DNA of 64,000 nt from CAVZGO01 sp963774935 (GTDB lineage Bacteria > Chloroflexota > Anaerolineae > Anaerolineales > UBA4823): NCBI GenBank assembly GCA_963774935.1, contig CAVZGO010000003.1:496001-560000 (forward strand), written 5' to 3'. Both the position numbers and the translations under genes were made by a program. Positions 34,500 through 44,119 of this stretch are shown in pieces; the first letter of the stretch is position 1, and every line of letters starts with the position of its first letter. The notes under the pieces are model-generated. The model ran no database searches. It was not told the DNA's origin and saw only the letters and a list, made by a program, of their open reading frames with translations.

Positions 34500-36725
34500 T
34501 TACCTCGAAATTACCAGTGCAGGATCACCAAAAAGTAAAAAGGTTTTGAGCACATCAGCCTGACCGATTGTATCCAGAGGCGCTTGCTGACGAGCCTGGA
34601 GAAGATAATCGCCTAATCGCCCCTCTGGCTGATTGAGCATCGCTTCGATCAATCCATGCAATAGATAACTTTGATCACGCGGAATTGTCAGACTGGTTGG
34701 GGCAAGGACCGCCACGGCTCCGCCTGGATCCTGCCACATCAGGGTTTCAGCCAGAGACTCCACTTCTGGATGCGTAAACAGTCCAGTCAGACAGGTCATG
34801 TTAATTACAACGGGCAATTTGTTCAGTCCATCCAGTTGAGATACCTGATCTGCCGTAAAGAGTTGATCCTTACCCCATGTATTAATGCTGCCGTGACCAA
34901 AATATGCGACTAACCAGTTGTCCTTTTGTAATGCGGCGATAATTTCCTGGTCAGCTCCCAGTTCCCCGGCTCCAGGTGACAACAGCTTGGTGGGCATATC
35001 GACTGGGAATAAATTGATAAATGTTTGGGCATCTCCCTGAAAGGCCACATCCTGACCATCCGCAATCGCCAGGACAGTCGAGGCTGGTGAGTTTTCTGCG
35101 GACTTGGTTTCATCACCTTGTTCATAGTAAAGAACTTTCTGAACAAACGCTCTTACCTGGTCAGGGGTTCGAGCCGGTAAACGGCCCACCGCCATCACCA
35201 GGTCATCAAGGGGTGCCTGCAAGCTGCTTTGCCAGGGCTGGGCCGCAACTAATCCGAATCCTAAATCACTGCCTGTCTCGCCCCCAAACTGAGTCTGGAC
35301 GAGAAACGTCGGTAGACGGTTTCCAGCGGGCACACCCAGATATTCGCGCGGGTCGTAGGTCGCGTCTCCAACCAGCAAAATATAGCGGGGAGGGATGTCC
35401 CAATTCTGGTGAGCGTATGTTAGAAAATCGCTCACCGCATCAGGCTCTGCCGCCCCTGCATTAAACTGGTCATAAATTGTCTGGAGCGAAACAGCGCTGG
35501 TTTTTAATCCCTGACTTGTACGCAAATCGAGTAGCGGGGTTAATGGTTCCAGTAAATCTTCCGGACCAATTGCTAAGTAATCTGCATTCGACTTTGGGTC
35601 ACGCAAATCAGGCGATAGCTCAGCACGCTCGATCCTGACTGGCTCCAGATAACCTTCAGGCCCAACTGCTAAATAAGTTTCCCCTGATTCTGTGTCGAAT
35701 CCTTGACCTTCATCCAACGCTCGTGCGGTTTGTGACGAACCTTCTTTGCCCCCCAACTGATAGACATCCACCGGCCCACTGAAACCGGCTGGATGGACTT
35801 CTCCACCTGCAGCGACAAATTGGAGACGATCATCCACAGCTACTGGTTGTTGAGGATATTCGAGCTCAATCCAATCTAGAAATGCTATCTCTGCTGGAGC
35901 ACCAGTATCGCCCGGTGACTCGATTTCCAGCACATTATCTCCCGCGATTAACTGACCCGGCTCAAGCTGGATATCAAATTGGTGGATTCCTTTTCCATCC
36001 CATTTCTCGTCTGCTAACAATTGATTATTTAAGCGGACTCGGACATGATGGTCTGGATCTTGTGTGGATTCGGTGCTACCCCACATCTGCATCTGAAGAA
36101 ATGCTGCTCCTTCGACTGCATCTGGCAGCACGATCGGAAGCTGCCATACGCCCGGTGCGGGGAGCGAAATCCACATCCAGGGTTCAACACCTTGAATCAG
36201 AGGGCTGTATAACAGGTTTTCTTCTAGAGTGAGCTTGCTGAGCACTGCACCAGTCGGAATGCTATTGACGAGCTGCAAATTGACAGAATTATGGTCCGCC
36301 GGTGGTGCAATCGTAGCAGTGACATTAACTGGATCAATAATCGTATCTGCTGGAAATAGCCAGTAAACATTTTCCTTCGTAAAACGACTTCGATTGGCTT
36401 GCCCATAAAAAATAAAGCCCTGCTGCCCCCCTTTCTGATTCAGCCAAAATGGATAGGCTTGCCCATCCTTATAAAGGCTGGCAATTTCCAAATCACCTTC
36501 TGACCAGCCAAATTCGCGCAGGTCATCATAACTTACCAGAACCATCCCATCTTGAATAACAATAATTTTTAGCGGGTTGAGATCTTGCTGGTTCGAGGCT
36601 TCTAAACCAGAGCCCTCGAGCGCAGGCTTAGGTTGACAGCCAGTTAGCGGAAGGATTACCGCTATCAGTATGCACGCCGTCAGCAACCGCACAACAGAAA
36701 GGTGAAACTGTTTTATACCTTTCAT
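34500..36725 (-). CDS. C25 (gingipain-like) cysteine peptidase, lipoprotein
   Basis: 741 residues. Signal with lipobox LTGCQPKP (Cys30), so surface lipoprotein. A beta-rich N-terminal region (about 50-360) precedes the peptidase domain with YILLVGDATYDPREYLG, VAVGRLPART, the catalytic His in YFGHGSINTWG (His611) and the catalytic Cys in NMTCLTGLFTHP (Cys645), ending LFGDPALVI, all in C25 order. Lacks the separate C25 propeptide seen in the second copy upstream. Last gene of a tight minus-strand group: FN3 membrane protein 7 bases before it, then PqqD. A leader-peptide-cleaving role for a RiPP is inference; general extracellular proteolysis is the alternative. Confidence 0.9.
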   Translation of the reverse strand: MKGIKQFHLSVVRLLTACILIAVILPLTGCQPKPALEGSGLEASNQQDLNPLKIIVIQDGMVLVSYDDLREFGWSEGDLEIASLYKDGQAYPFWLNQKGGQQGFIFYGQANRSRFTKENVYWLFPADTIIDPVNVTATIAPPADHNSVNLQLVNSIPTGAVLSKLTLEENLLYSPLIQGVEPWMWISLPAPGVWQLPIVLPDAVEGAAFLQMQMWGSTESTQDPDHHVRVRLNNQLLADEKWDGKGIHQFDIQLEPGQLIAGDNVLEIESPGDTGAPAEIAFLDWIELEYPQQPVAVDDRLQFVAAGGEVHPAGFSGPVDVYQLGGKEGSSQTARALDEGQGFDTESGETYLAVGPEGYLEPVRIERAELSPDLRDPKSNADYLAIGPEDLLEPLTPLLDLRTSQGLKTSAVSLQTIYDQFNAGAAEPDAVSDFLTYAHQNWDIPPRYILLVGDATYDPREYLGVPAGNRLPTFLVQTQFGGETGSDLGFGLVAAQPWQSSLQAPLDDLVMAVGRLPARTPDQVRAFVQKVLYYEQGDETKSAENSPASTVLAIADGQDVAFQGDAQTFINLFPVDMPTKLLSPGAGELGADQEIIAALQKDNWLVAYFGHGSINTWGKDQLFTADQVSQLDGLNKLPVVINMTCLTGLFTHPEVESLAETLMWQDPGGAVAVLAPTSLTIPRDQSYLLHGLIEAMLNQPEGRLGDYLLQARQQAPLDTIGQADVLKTFLLFGDPALVISR

Positions 36726-36732
36726 GAATTGG

Positions 36733-37602
36733 CTATTCCAAATGCCTATGTGAGAAATAATACCAGACCCCTATTCCAACCCAAAACAGAACCAGGATAC
36801 CCACTGGCCACAGGCGCAATATTTCTTCTTGTTTTATGGGCGGTGAGAAGGATGGCAAATCAAGGTTTTCTTCTTGCACCGGAAATTCGATCGTCACGCT
36901 TGGGAATGGTTCCCAGGTTGGAGATGGACCAGCAGTAGCCATTTCTGTTCCAGGTGCTGGGGCAGCTGGTGGCACGCCTTCCTGACTAGGCTGTGTGCCA
37001 GGATAGGGATTGATCGTCCCAGGTAAAGGGGTTGGTAGATTTGGCAATACCGATGAAACTGGCGAAGAGGTTGCCATCGTCGCCAGGGTCGGGATTGGTG
37101 TCACGGTAGGCAGTGGGGTAATGGGAGTGGCAGTTGGATTAGGTCCAGTATTCACTGGGGTCGTGGCGGTTGCTGTGGGAGTGCGCGTCCCACCGACAAT
37201 CACGGATGCTGGCGAGGGATAATAAGCAGCGACTATATTTCCGCTTGAATCAATCTCTTCCAGCTTGTACCAAAATAAACTGCCATTCACTAACGGTCCG
37301 TCGACATATTCGTATTGACCCCCCAATAAATCATCAGCAGTGGCCAGGATAATAGTTGCATTTATTTTCGCCCAGCTGGTGCCCTCTTCGAAGCTGCGAA
37401 AAACGTTAAAACCTGCCGTATCTAACTCGGAGGCTGTTTTCCATTGCAACCGGACCTGATAATCTTCTGATATAGCATAAAAATAGACCAGTACGACCGC
37501 GGCATTGCTAATCAATACAACACAGACTAGGAACAACAAAGCCAAAAAGCTTGCTGTTATTATCTTCCACCGCCATGTTGCCGCTTTTATCCTGGAAACC
37601 AT
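36733..37602 (-). CDS. Membrane-anchored FN3-like protein with Pro/Thr-rich stalk
   Basis: 289 residues. One N-terminal transmembrane segment (about 12-38), then an FN3-like domain with VRLQWKTASELDTAGFNVFR and YEYVDGPLVNG (about 42-130), a long Pro/Thr/Ser stalk (about 140-255), and a C-terminal helix followed by SHRHLE. So it spans the membrane twice, with the stalk outside. The 'W-TASEL-TAGF' motif is shared with the gene at 42485-42970. Coupled tightly to PqqD (14 bases) and to the C25 lipoprotein (7 bases). Probably a surface scaffold or partner of the C25 peptidase; function not known. Confidence 0.8.
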   Translation of the reverse strand: MVSRIKAATWRWKIITASFLALLFLVCVVLISNAAVVLVYFYAISEDYQVRLQWKTASELDTAGFNVFRSFEEGTSWAKINATIILATADDLLGGQYEYVDGPLVNGSLFWYKLEEIDSSGNIVAAYYPSPASVIVGGTRTPTATATTPVNTGPNPTATPITPLPTVTPIPTLATMATSSPVSSVLPNLPTPLPGTINPYPGTQPSQEGVPPAAPAPGTEMATAGPSPTWEPFPSVTIEFPVQEENLDLPSFSPPIKQEEILRLWPVGILVLFWVGIGVWYYFSHRHLE

Positions 37603-37616
37603 TCTAGAATTTCATC

Positions 37617-37925
37617 TCAATTGACTTCTGAAGGATTCAAGATGCTAAGAATGCCGCGTTGTTCGAGGTTTTCCACAAATTCAAGAGTATCAGCCTGCGC
37701 CTGGATATCATCTACCTGGTATTCTTCGCTGATCATTTGAGCAATGGTCCTGATGCTTCGTTGCCCATCGACCAGCGACCATATCCTCGCCGCGACTTCA
37801 TTAAGTACCTTCACCTCACCGCGGTGAGCCAGTACCAGGACTGCTTCGTTCTCGACCATTTTACCAATCACATCCTGTAATAATACAGGAACTCCATAAA
37901 GTTTTTCGTACTCAATGCTATCCAT
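37617..37925 (-). CDS. PqqD family peptide chaperone (RiPP recognition element)
   Basis: 102 residues of the PqqD fold: VLVLAHRGEVKVLNEVAARIWSLVDGQRSIRTIAQMISEEY is the winged helix-turn-helix-like RiPP recognition element, followed by a helical tail (ADTLEFVENLEQRGIL). PqqD/RRE proteins bind the leader peptide of a RiPP precursor and bring it to the modifying enzyme. A weak GGAG lies upstream of ATG. It sits between the C25 peptidases and 3.5 kb from a precursor-like peptide gene. It is the only RRE protein in the window, so it may also serve the lasso locus 20 kb away (inference). Confidence 0.9.
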   Translation of the reverse strand: MDSIEYEKLYGVPVLLQDVIGKMVENEAVLVLAHRGEVKVLNEVAARIWSLVDGQRSIRTIAQMISEEYQVDDIQAQADTLEFVENLEQRGILSILNPSEVN

Positions 37926-37966
37926 AAAAAATGAATCTCCTGGTTACAACCAACTTGCCACATTCC

Positions 37967-40900
37967 TCAGGGTGAAGCCGGAACCTGGATCTCCAGCGCT
38001 GGATCTCCAAAGGTGGTAAAGGTTTGAAGCAAGTCCAGGTTAAAACCCGTGTTATATAACCGAACTTTACCTGACAGGGTGGCTGGCCCGAGAAATCTCT
38101 CATCATTAATAAATAATGCGTCATAAAAACCACGCTGCAGGCTATCATGACCTGTAGCCACACCCAGACCGGTTGGCGAAAAAGTTGCCACGGCACCTTT
38201 TTGGCTGGCTCGCAGCAGCTCCTCAGCCAGGCTGGGTTTTGTCAGGTTGTCACCGGACAGGCTTGGGTGGATCCAATAACCATCCAGGCACGTAAGAGAA
38301 AAAACGACTGGCAGCTTGCTGCCATTCGATAAAAGGGGAATATCAGCATTCACAAATATCTGTTCACCAGCCCAAAAATCTATCGATCCATGTCCTGAAT
38401 AGTTAACCAATAACGCCCCTGTTGAATTTAGATCGTTAATAAGCACCTGGGTGGCTGCCGGGCAGGATCGGCTGCCGCTCGGGTACCACATCCCCCTGCC
38501 ACATCGGTGAAATCGTCCAGGTAAACCCGATCTGCAGTACCATCGGCTGGCAGATATCCGATTAATAATTTCATTTGACAGAGCAACAAAATCCCCTGCG
38601 GAGTCGGGAGTATTATCCGCCACAAACAACCAGTGCTTCTGCCAGGCTTGAGCTGAGGTTTGTTCATAGGCTTTAATTTTAGCTATGACTGCAGACAATT
38701 CAGCGGTGGTATTAACGGGTATTCGGGCAATGTGAACATCCGGCAATGGATCATTGCCGACAAGCATCGCCAATTGATTCGCACTATCGACCTCTCCTTG
38801 CCAGGGGTCGACCCAGGCAAGGTTGGGTGGCATAAAATTCGTGGGATTATCGTACGCAGGAGAGCCTTTATAATTCCAATGCCCATCACCAACCAGCAGG
38901 ACATAACTCGGAGGGGTAAGCCAATTTTGGAATGCATAGAGCCAGGAAATTCTTTATTGCGATTGGATTTTTGATGCCATCATTAAACTGGTTATAAAGA
39001 TCATTGAGGTTGATCACCCTGGCTGTATATCCCTGGGCAGCCCGGTAACTGGCTAATTCCTGGGCTCCTGCCAGAAATGCAGGATGAGTGATAATCAGGT
39101 AATCGGCAGGTATCGTAAAATCCGGCGGCGTATATGCCGTAATAGCTGTCTGTGTTATGTCCCACGGCACACCTGCTACTAATTTCGCCCCCGCATCACC
39201 TTCACGGACAAAATTAACTGAACCTGTACCAATCGTCAATGGTCCAATTCTCTGTGGGATGGTTTCGATCGCTGATATCGAAGACGTGGACATGGTTGCT
39301 GGTGAATCCCGTCACATGATATTGCCAGGCGCCAGCTTGGTCAGCCTGGAATAATAGCTGGTTATTCATTGCTCCTAGATTACGCTGGTAATCGATCTCG
39401 AACCAATCGAAAAACAAATCTTGTAAGGATGCTGCGGCTGTCGGCAACACTTCTATATCTAAAATATTAACGCCTTCGACCAACTTGCTTTGAGGAAATT
39501 GAGCATCGAACTGAAAACGGCTTTTTCCATCCCAGGTAGCATCGACAAGAGGAGTTGTATGCGAGCTGTCATTAATATACACCCGGATGTGGTGATCAGG
39601 TCCAGCACCATCAACACCATTTTTTGCTACAATTTCACCTTTGAGTGTGGCGGTGTAGCTACCCCCGGCAATGTTGTCGAGTGTTGTCGAATAGCTGCGG
39701 ATCACAGGATTGGTGGTGTAAATCTCTTCCCAGTACCATGTTTCCTCACTTCCAAATAACAAAGTCGTCCAGCGCAATGATTCCTCGGCGCGATGGGTAT
39801 GTCTGGCGGAAGTTGCCTGTCCATACCGGCGAATAAGAGGCAGGTAAACAGTAAATTGAGAGGTTGATAGAAACGGTTTCGTGACAACATCTTGTGTTGA
39901 CGAGATGTTTTCTTCTCTGATATGTGCTCCTGCAACTGGATTAACGCTTAACCAGTAAACATTTTCGTCGGTATACTTTTCGAGCATGGTCGCGTTCATT
40001 GTTGGCTTCCAGGCTGCATAGGTACTATCTGGGTTTTGCATACTATAGGTAAGCCACCCCTGGTTCTCGGTAGTGTAGCGCTGAGCCATCCAATCGCCGT
40101 AAAACTTCTGCCCGAAAAACTCGATTGCTTCTCCGCTTTCCAAAATACCGTCACCATCATTATCATCAAGGAACAGGTCAACAGCTAAACCCTGGCAGGA
40201 TAACGAAAGTAGATTGAAATCAACATTCCCGTTAATCACACCAACCTGGAAAAGTGTTTCATAGGTGACTCGATAGAGACCATCCACTTGGATCGGGATC
40301 CTGTAACGGGTTTGCGATGTATTGTTTGCCAAGAGGTTAACGCTTTGATCATCGTCTTGGGTAGCCTGGATAGCAGAGGTTGGAATTCCGCGCCAATCTT
40401 TTGACACCTGATAATTAATCAGATTTTGAGAAAGAACCTTATCGTAGGCTGGATCAATTTTTCGGCTAAGATACTCCACATTTTGGTCGGTGGATCGCGC
40501 TTCAGGAAATTCGATCTTGATCCGAATGCTGTGGTGCCAAATCAATTCGCCTGATGATCCCCTGGTATTCGAAAGGATGTATAGCCTATGCGCACAATCC
40601 GTTGATCTCTCAGCCAGGCATCATCCGCGACTGTTACAACCGAAAAGGAGCTCGAAAGCGATGAATGATCCTTAATGAGAACAGGCTGACTGGTCGTTCC
40701 GGCGAACTGCCATTCCCCTTCCTGTAGGTCCTGCTCAAGCGCAGCAGGGTAAGGAGCCAGTAGCAAATTCCAATCACCTGGTAGTGTTACTGATTGGTCT
40801 TCCAATACGACTACCCGAATCTCTCCTACTGGCGGAATGCCCACCAGGCGATTGATTACTGGCAATTGCGGTTCACCAGAGTTCTGATTAATTGCCTCCC

Positions 40901-41123
40901 CAGGGAGGCTGATCCGCTGGTAATATATCGAATCGGTGGATCCTTCTTCCACCTGGTAATCGCTGGAAGTAATATCCAGAATTAGCTCGTCTGAGCTAGA
41001 GTCAACGACCTGGACGTGACCAGATTGCTCATAGCTGATTGGACTGCCTATCGACGGCGTTCCGAACAATGGCAGGATGAGGGACGCGATGAGTAAACTC
41101 GAAATCGGGAGTCGTTTTTGCAT
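37967..41123 (-). pseudogene. C25 (gingipain-like) peptidase with propeptide, broken by about five frameshifts
   Basis: A secreted C25 peptidase of about 1050 residues split over several frames. The N-terminal part (to 40542) has a signal peptide and C25-propeptide-like region; the next frame (to about 39250) has YRVTYETL and an acidic DDNDGDGILESGE loop; later frames carry YVLLVGDGHW, the catalytic His in VNYSGHGSIDFW and Cys in SLTCLDGYWIHP, ending FGDPALEI. Shifts: a missing G near 40550, an extra base in GGG near 39256, one base near 38940, an extra base near 38558 and a compensating loss near 38460. Protein similarity continues across every break and both catalytic residues survive. Most shifts are one base in G/C runs, so consensus error is as likely as true decay. 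First gene of the group containing PqqD and the second C25. Confidence 0.8.
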
Positions 41124-41275
41124 GGCTGATTCTCGTGTAATATTCCTGAGGGCAATTATATCTCCCCTTGCTGTAGCTAATCCTGGTGTGAATCATTTAT
41201 CATGAATTCCTAATTGATAAAATGCTCCTCTGCATGAAGTTCTCAGGCAACCAGTCGAATATTTATCTGACTAAA

Positions 41276-41313
41276 TAGAAATAAAATAAGAACCGCCCGA
41301 TATGGGCGGTTCT
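41276..41313 (-). terminator. Terminator after the second precursor-like gene
   Basis: On the minus strand, 10-base perfect arms (41304-41313 with 41289-41298), 5-base loop, then TTATTTTATTTC. Ends the FN3/HPr-kinase/precursor transcript about 110 bases after the precursor stop. The rest of the 300-base gap to the C25 gene shows no gene; it should hold the C25 promoter. Confidence 0.85.
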
Positions 41314-41422
41314 GTCTAGGTCGTTTCAGTAATAATGATTCTCTTATTATATGTTCTAATATTCTAGAAATAAGATTTAGCCTGTTGTCTAGCAACCTCT
41401 ACAAATCGTGAGGCGCCATCTG

Positions 41423-41590
41423 CTACCAGGGATCCAAGTCCAACGGATCAACACCGGATGGAATAACTGAACCCGCACGAGTTTCAAGATCAAACTCATT
41501 AATAATTTCTGGTTTTATATATTTTTTGCGTTGGTCGGCGGGGCGTTCTTCCTCCCCGTCGGGTACGCTCACCTGATAATCTTGGAGCAT
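41423..41590 (-). CDS. RiPP precursor-like peptide with YxxP...LETRAGS motif
   Basis: 55 residues from ATG 41590, with AAAGGAG 8 bases upstream; longer in-frame starts to 41656 lack a ribosome site. An acidic leader runs into KKYIKPEIINEFDLETRAGS (Y24, P27, I29, T37). The Y-x-x-P-x-hydrophobic pattern matches lasso leaders, including the lasso precursor at 17409, but Thr is followed by R-A-G-S. If the core is G40-W55 (16 residues), residue 9 is D48, which would fit a 9-residue ring; this is inference. Small proteins of this kind seem frequent in Chloroflexota, from my recollection of the family, not a search. Sits directly after an HPr-kinase-like gene and before a terminator. Confidence 0.7.
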   Translation of the reverse strand: MLQDYQVSVPDGEEERPADQRKKYIKPEIINEFDLETRAGSVIPSGVDPLDLDPW

Positions 41591-41671
41591 TGCAAGCTCT
41601 CCTTTTATTAAATTCCAATTAGTCCGACTGACAATAGTATAAATTACTATCATCAAATCTGCAAGATATTT

Positions 41672-42485
41672 TTAAAGAACCGCATCAATTAATTTCCAAA
41701 ATGAGGGATCCGGGGTGAAGTACAGCTTGTCCAATGGAATACTACCTAAAATCAACAAAGCACGGTTTAATACTGTCGATGTAAATTGTGGATATGCTGG
41801 CAATACCGGCACACAGGCGATAAACTCAGCCAATGCAACTGCAGGGGCAAGCGCTTCTAATCGGTTGGTCTTGCCATGTGCCAGTCGAAACATTGAGTTG
41901 AGCGGCATCCTGCCGGCTTGAGGTCTAACCTGGTCCTGGTTGGTGAAGGGTGTTGAGTATACTTCCCACCCTGTTGTAGATGGCAAAATCACGAGAAGAT
42001 CGTCATTCAGCACCACATCATCCGAGGATAATTTCGCAACCGTCGTCTTTCCACTGCCAGAGGGTCCCAAGAATAAATAACCCTTGTCGTTGTGCAAGAC
42101 CCCGGCTGCATGCACTATCAATCCGCCGTCTTTTAACGCCAGGTAGGACAACAAGATACGCAGGAAATAATCCAGGCTGTTATAGATGAATGGACTACTG
42201 GTATTAAAATCTCCTTGTTGCGTCGCGAAATTTAATCTCCCATCCGAAAATGGATCATGATAAGAGATTTGATTATCCGAAAACTCGATTTGTGGCTGTG
42301 CTTCCCTTTAACTCGAAATTACTCGATTTCACCAGGTTGATGGCAATGCTATATGTACACGCTTGGTCCTGAACAAAGTCCCTATAGCGTTTGGCTGTTT
42401 GATCTGCGATTGCTGCATCCTGTACATCCAGGCAAATGCACCAATGAGCAATTACGAGCTTGATTTTCTCAGAAGACACGTTCAT
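41672..42485 (-). CDS. HPr kinase/phosphorylase-like protein of second RiPP-like locus (frameshifted)
   Basis: About 270 residues if the frame is repaired. The N-terminal part (42485 down to about 42305) and the C-terminal part (from about 42305 to 41672) lie in different frames, and reading GGG as GG at 42304-42306 makes one continuous protein. The ATG at 42485 overlaps the stop of the FN3 gene (TGATG). The kinase half has GLIVHAAGVLHNDKGYLFLGPSGSGKTTVAKLS (Walker A) and DDVVLNDDLLVIL, as in the lasso-locus paralogue. Immediately precedes the precursor-like gene, so peptide phosphorylation is possible; not shown. Confidence 0.78.
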
Positions 42486-42970
42486 CAAGCTAAAACCTGG
42501 GGAGGCTTGGAAGAAAGACTCCAACCCCAAATCAATAAAACAACTCCGCTCAGCGCCAAAATACTCGCCATCCCAGCTTCGATCAATCCGCCTCGACGCG
42601 CACGTACTTGAATTGGACCGAAACGAACTCGAGCACCTTCGTTATCTACCTCCTCCAGCTCGTAGTAATAGGTAATTCCTGGCTCAATATCATAATCATC
42701 GTATTCATACTCATCTCCTTCGAGAGCATTGGACGATGCGGGGATCAAGGTCGAATTCACTTGCTCTGTAATATTCGCTTCGTCCAATCCCCTGTACAGG
42801 TAAAAACCTGCTGTTCCTAACTCACTGGCGGTTGTCCACTCCACTACCACATGAGTGTTCCTTCCCGCCCGCCAAGCCAGGAAACCAGAGATGATTGCCA
42901 GTAAAATCAGCACCAAACCAATCAGATAGAAGTCGTTTCTCTTCTTCATTTCTTTCTCAAAATTATTCAA
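42485..42970 (-). CDS. Small membrane-anchored FN3-like protein
   Basis: About 161 residues. N-terminal transmembrane helix (about 14-32), FN3-like domain with VVEWTTASELGTAGFYLYRG and YEYDDYDIEPG (about 38-115), a charged RVRFGPIQVRARRG stretch, and a second helix near the C-terminus. It is a shorter relative of the protein at 36733-37602. The start is either TTG 42970 with GGAGTGA upstream or ATG 42949 with GAGAAAG upstream. Stop overlaps the HPr-kinase-like start by one base (TGATG), so the genes are coupled. Confidence 0.78.
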   Translation of the reverse strand: MNNFEKEMKKRNDFYLIGLVLILLAIISGFLAWRAGRNTHVVVEWTTASELGTAGFYLYRGLDEANITEQVNSTLIPASSNALEGDEYEYDDYDIEPGITYYYELEEVDNEGARVRFGPIQVRARRGGLIEAGMASILALSGVVLLIWGWSLSSKPPQVLA

Positions 42971-43058
42971 TCACTCCAAACGGGTTTTAGCAGTATTACA
43001 GTCTGCTAAATTAAAGATACCCGTAAAAATGAGAATTCGTAGGTAAAATACGTTCACT

Positions 43059-44033
43059 ATGATGGATCTACCTACACTTCCAATCGCCAAAAGACGCATA
43101 TTATTGGTGGATGATAACTCCCAGGTAAGACAATTAATTGCCCGAACTTTAGAAATAGAAGGCTATTCTATCATCCAGGCAAGCGATGGCACCGTTGCAT
43201 TGAGCATTCTCCAACACCTGACACCAGACCTGATTCTATCAGACATCCAGATGCCCAATCTTAACGGAATTGACTTTTACCGCACTGTTCGCCATGATCG
43301 AAGATGGGTCACCATTCCGTTTATCTTCCTGAGCAGTAAGGATGATCCTGAAGCGGTCGATGTCGGACGTGAACTGGGAGTTGAAGATAACCTGGTTAAG
43401 CCAGTAGATGACCAGCTCCTGGTAAAAATTGTCAATGCCCGTTTACTGCGCGCCTCAGCAATTCAAATCGCACTCATCGATCAGGCTTATCTTGAAACGG
43501 TTACCGTCCTTGCCAAGTCGATTGAGGGTCGCGATACCAACACTTCTGAACACGTCGACCGAGTGGCAAGTTTGGCGCGCCAAATGGCAAATGCCTTACA
43601 ATGGCCAGAAGAGAATCTGCGTATGCTGGAATTCGGGGCTCGGCTTCATGATATCGGTAAAATAATCGTGCCCGATCAAATCTTGAACAAGCCCGGCCCG
43701 CTTGACGAAGCTGAATGGAAAATCATGAAAAACCATACCATCGCCGGCGCAAAAATCCTGCGAGAAATCAAGCATTTGCAAGGCGCGGTTCCCTATGCTC
43801 TTTACCACCACGAACGCTGGGACGGCAGCGGTTACCCGTACGGATTGAAAGGGCGAGATATCCCACTCGAAGGACGTCTGCTTGCACTTGTCGATGTCTA
43901 CGACGCTTTAACATCGCAACGTCCATATCATCCCGCTCGACCAAAAAATGAGGTAATCCTTTATCTGAAGGAGAATATAGAAACTCAGTTTGACCCAGAC
44001 CTGGTACCAATATTCCTGGAGCTGATCGAATGA
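43059..44033 (+). CDS. Response regulator with HD-GYP phosphodiesterase domain
   Basis: 324 residues. Receiver domain (about 10-125) with VDDNSQVRQLIA, phospho-acceptor Asp in LILSDIQMPNLNG and Lys in NLVKPVDDQ; then an HD-GYP domain (about 150-320) with HDIGKIIVPDQILNKPG, HHERWDGSGYPYGLKGRDIP and DVYDALTSQRPYHPA. HD-GYP proteins hydrolyse cyclic di-GMP. No sensor kinase is adjacent. A TAAAAT hexamer ends 9 bases before ATG, so the leader is at most a few bases. Lies divergent from the FN3 gene at 42485, 88 bases away. Confidence 0.95.
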   Translation: MMDLPTLPIAKRRILLVDDNSQVRQLIARTLEIEGYSIIQASDGTVALSILQHLTPDLILSDIQMPNLNGIDFYRTVRHDRRWVTIPFIFLSSKDDPEAVDVGRELGVEDNLVKPVDDQLLVKIVNARLLRASAIQIALIDQAYLETVTVLAKSIEGRDTNTSEHVDRVASLARQMANALQWPEENLRMLEFGARLHDIGKIIVPDQILNKPGPLDEAEWKIMKNHTIAGAKILREIKHLQGAVPYALYHHERWDGSGYPYGLKGRDIPLEGRLLALVDVYDALTSQRPYHPARPKNEVILYLKENIETQFDPDLVPIFLELIE

Positions 44034-44119
44034 TTTCAAAGTTGAACTCTACAGACAACTTAATCACTGGGATGGTATACTAAAATTTGGTCTAATTCCT
44101 GAGACAGGTAGAACAACAT

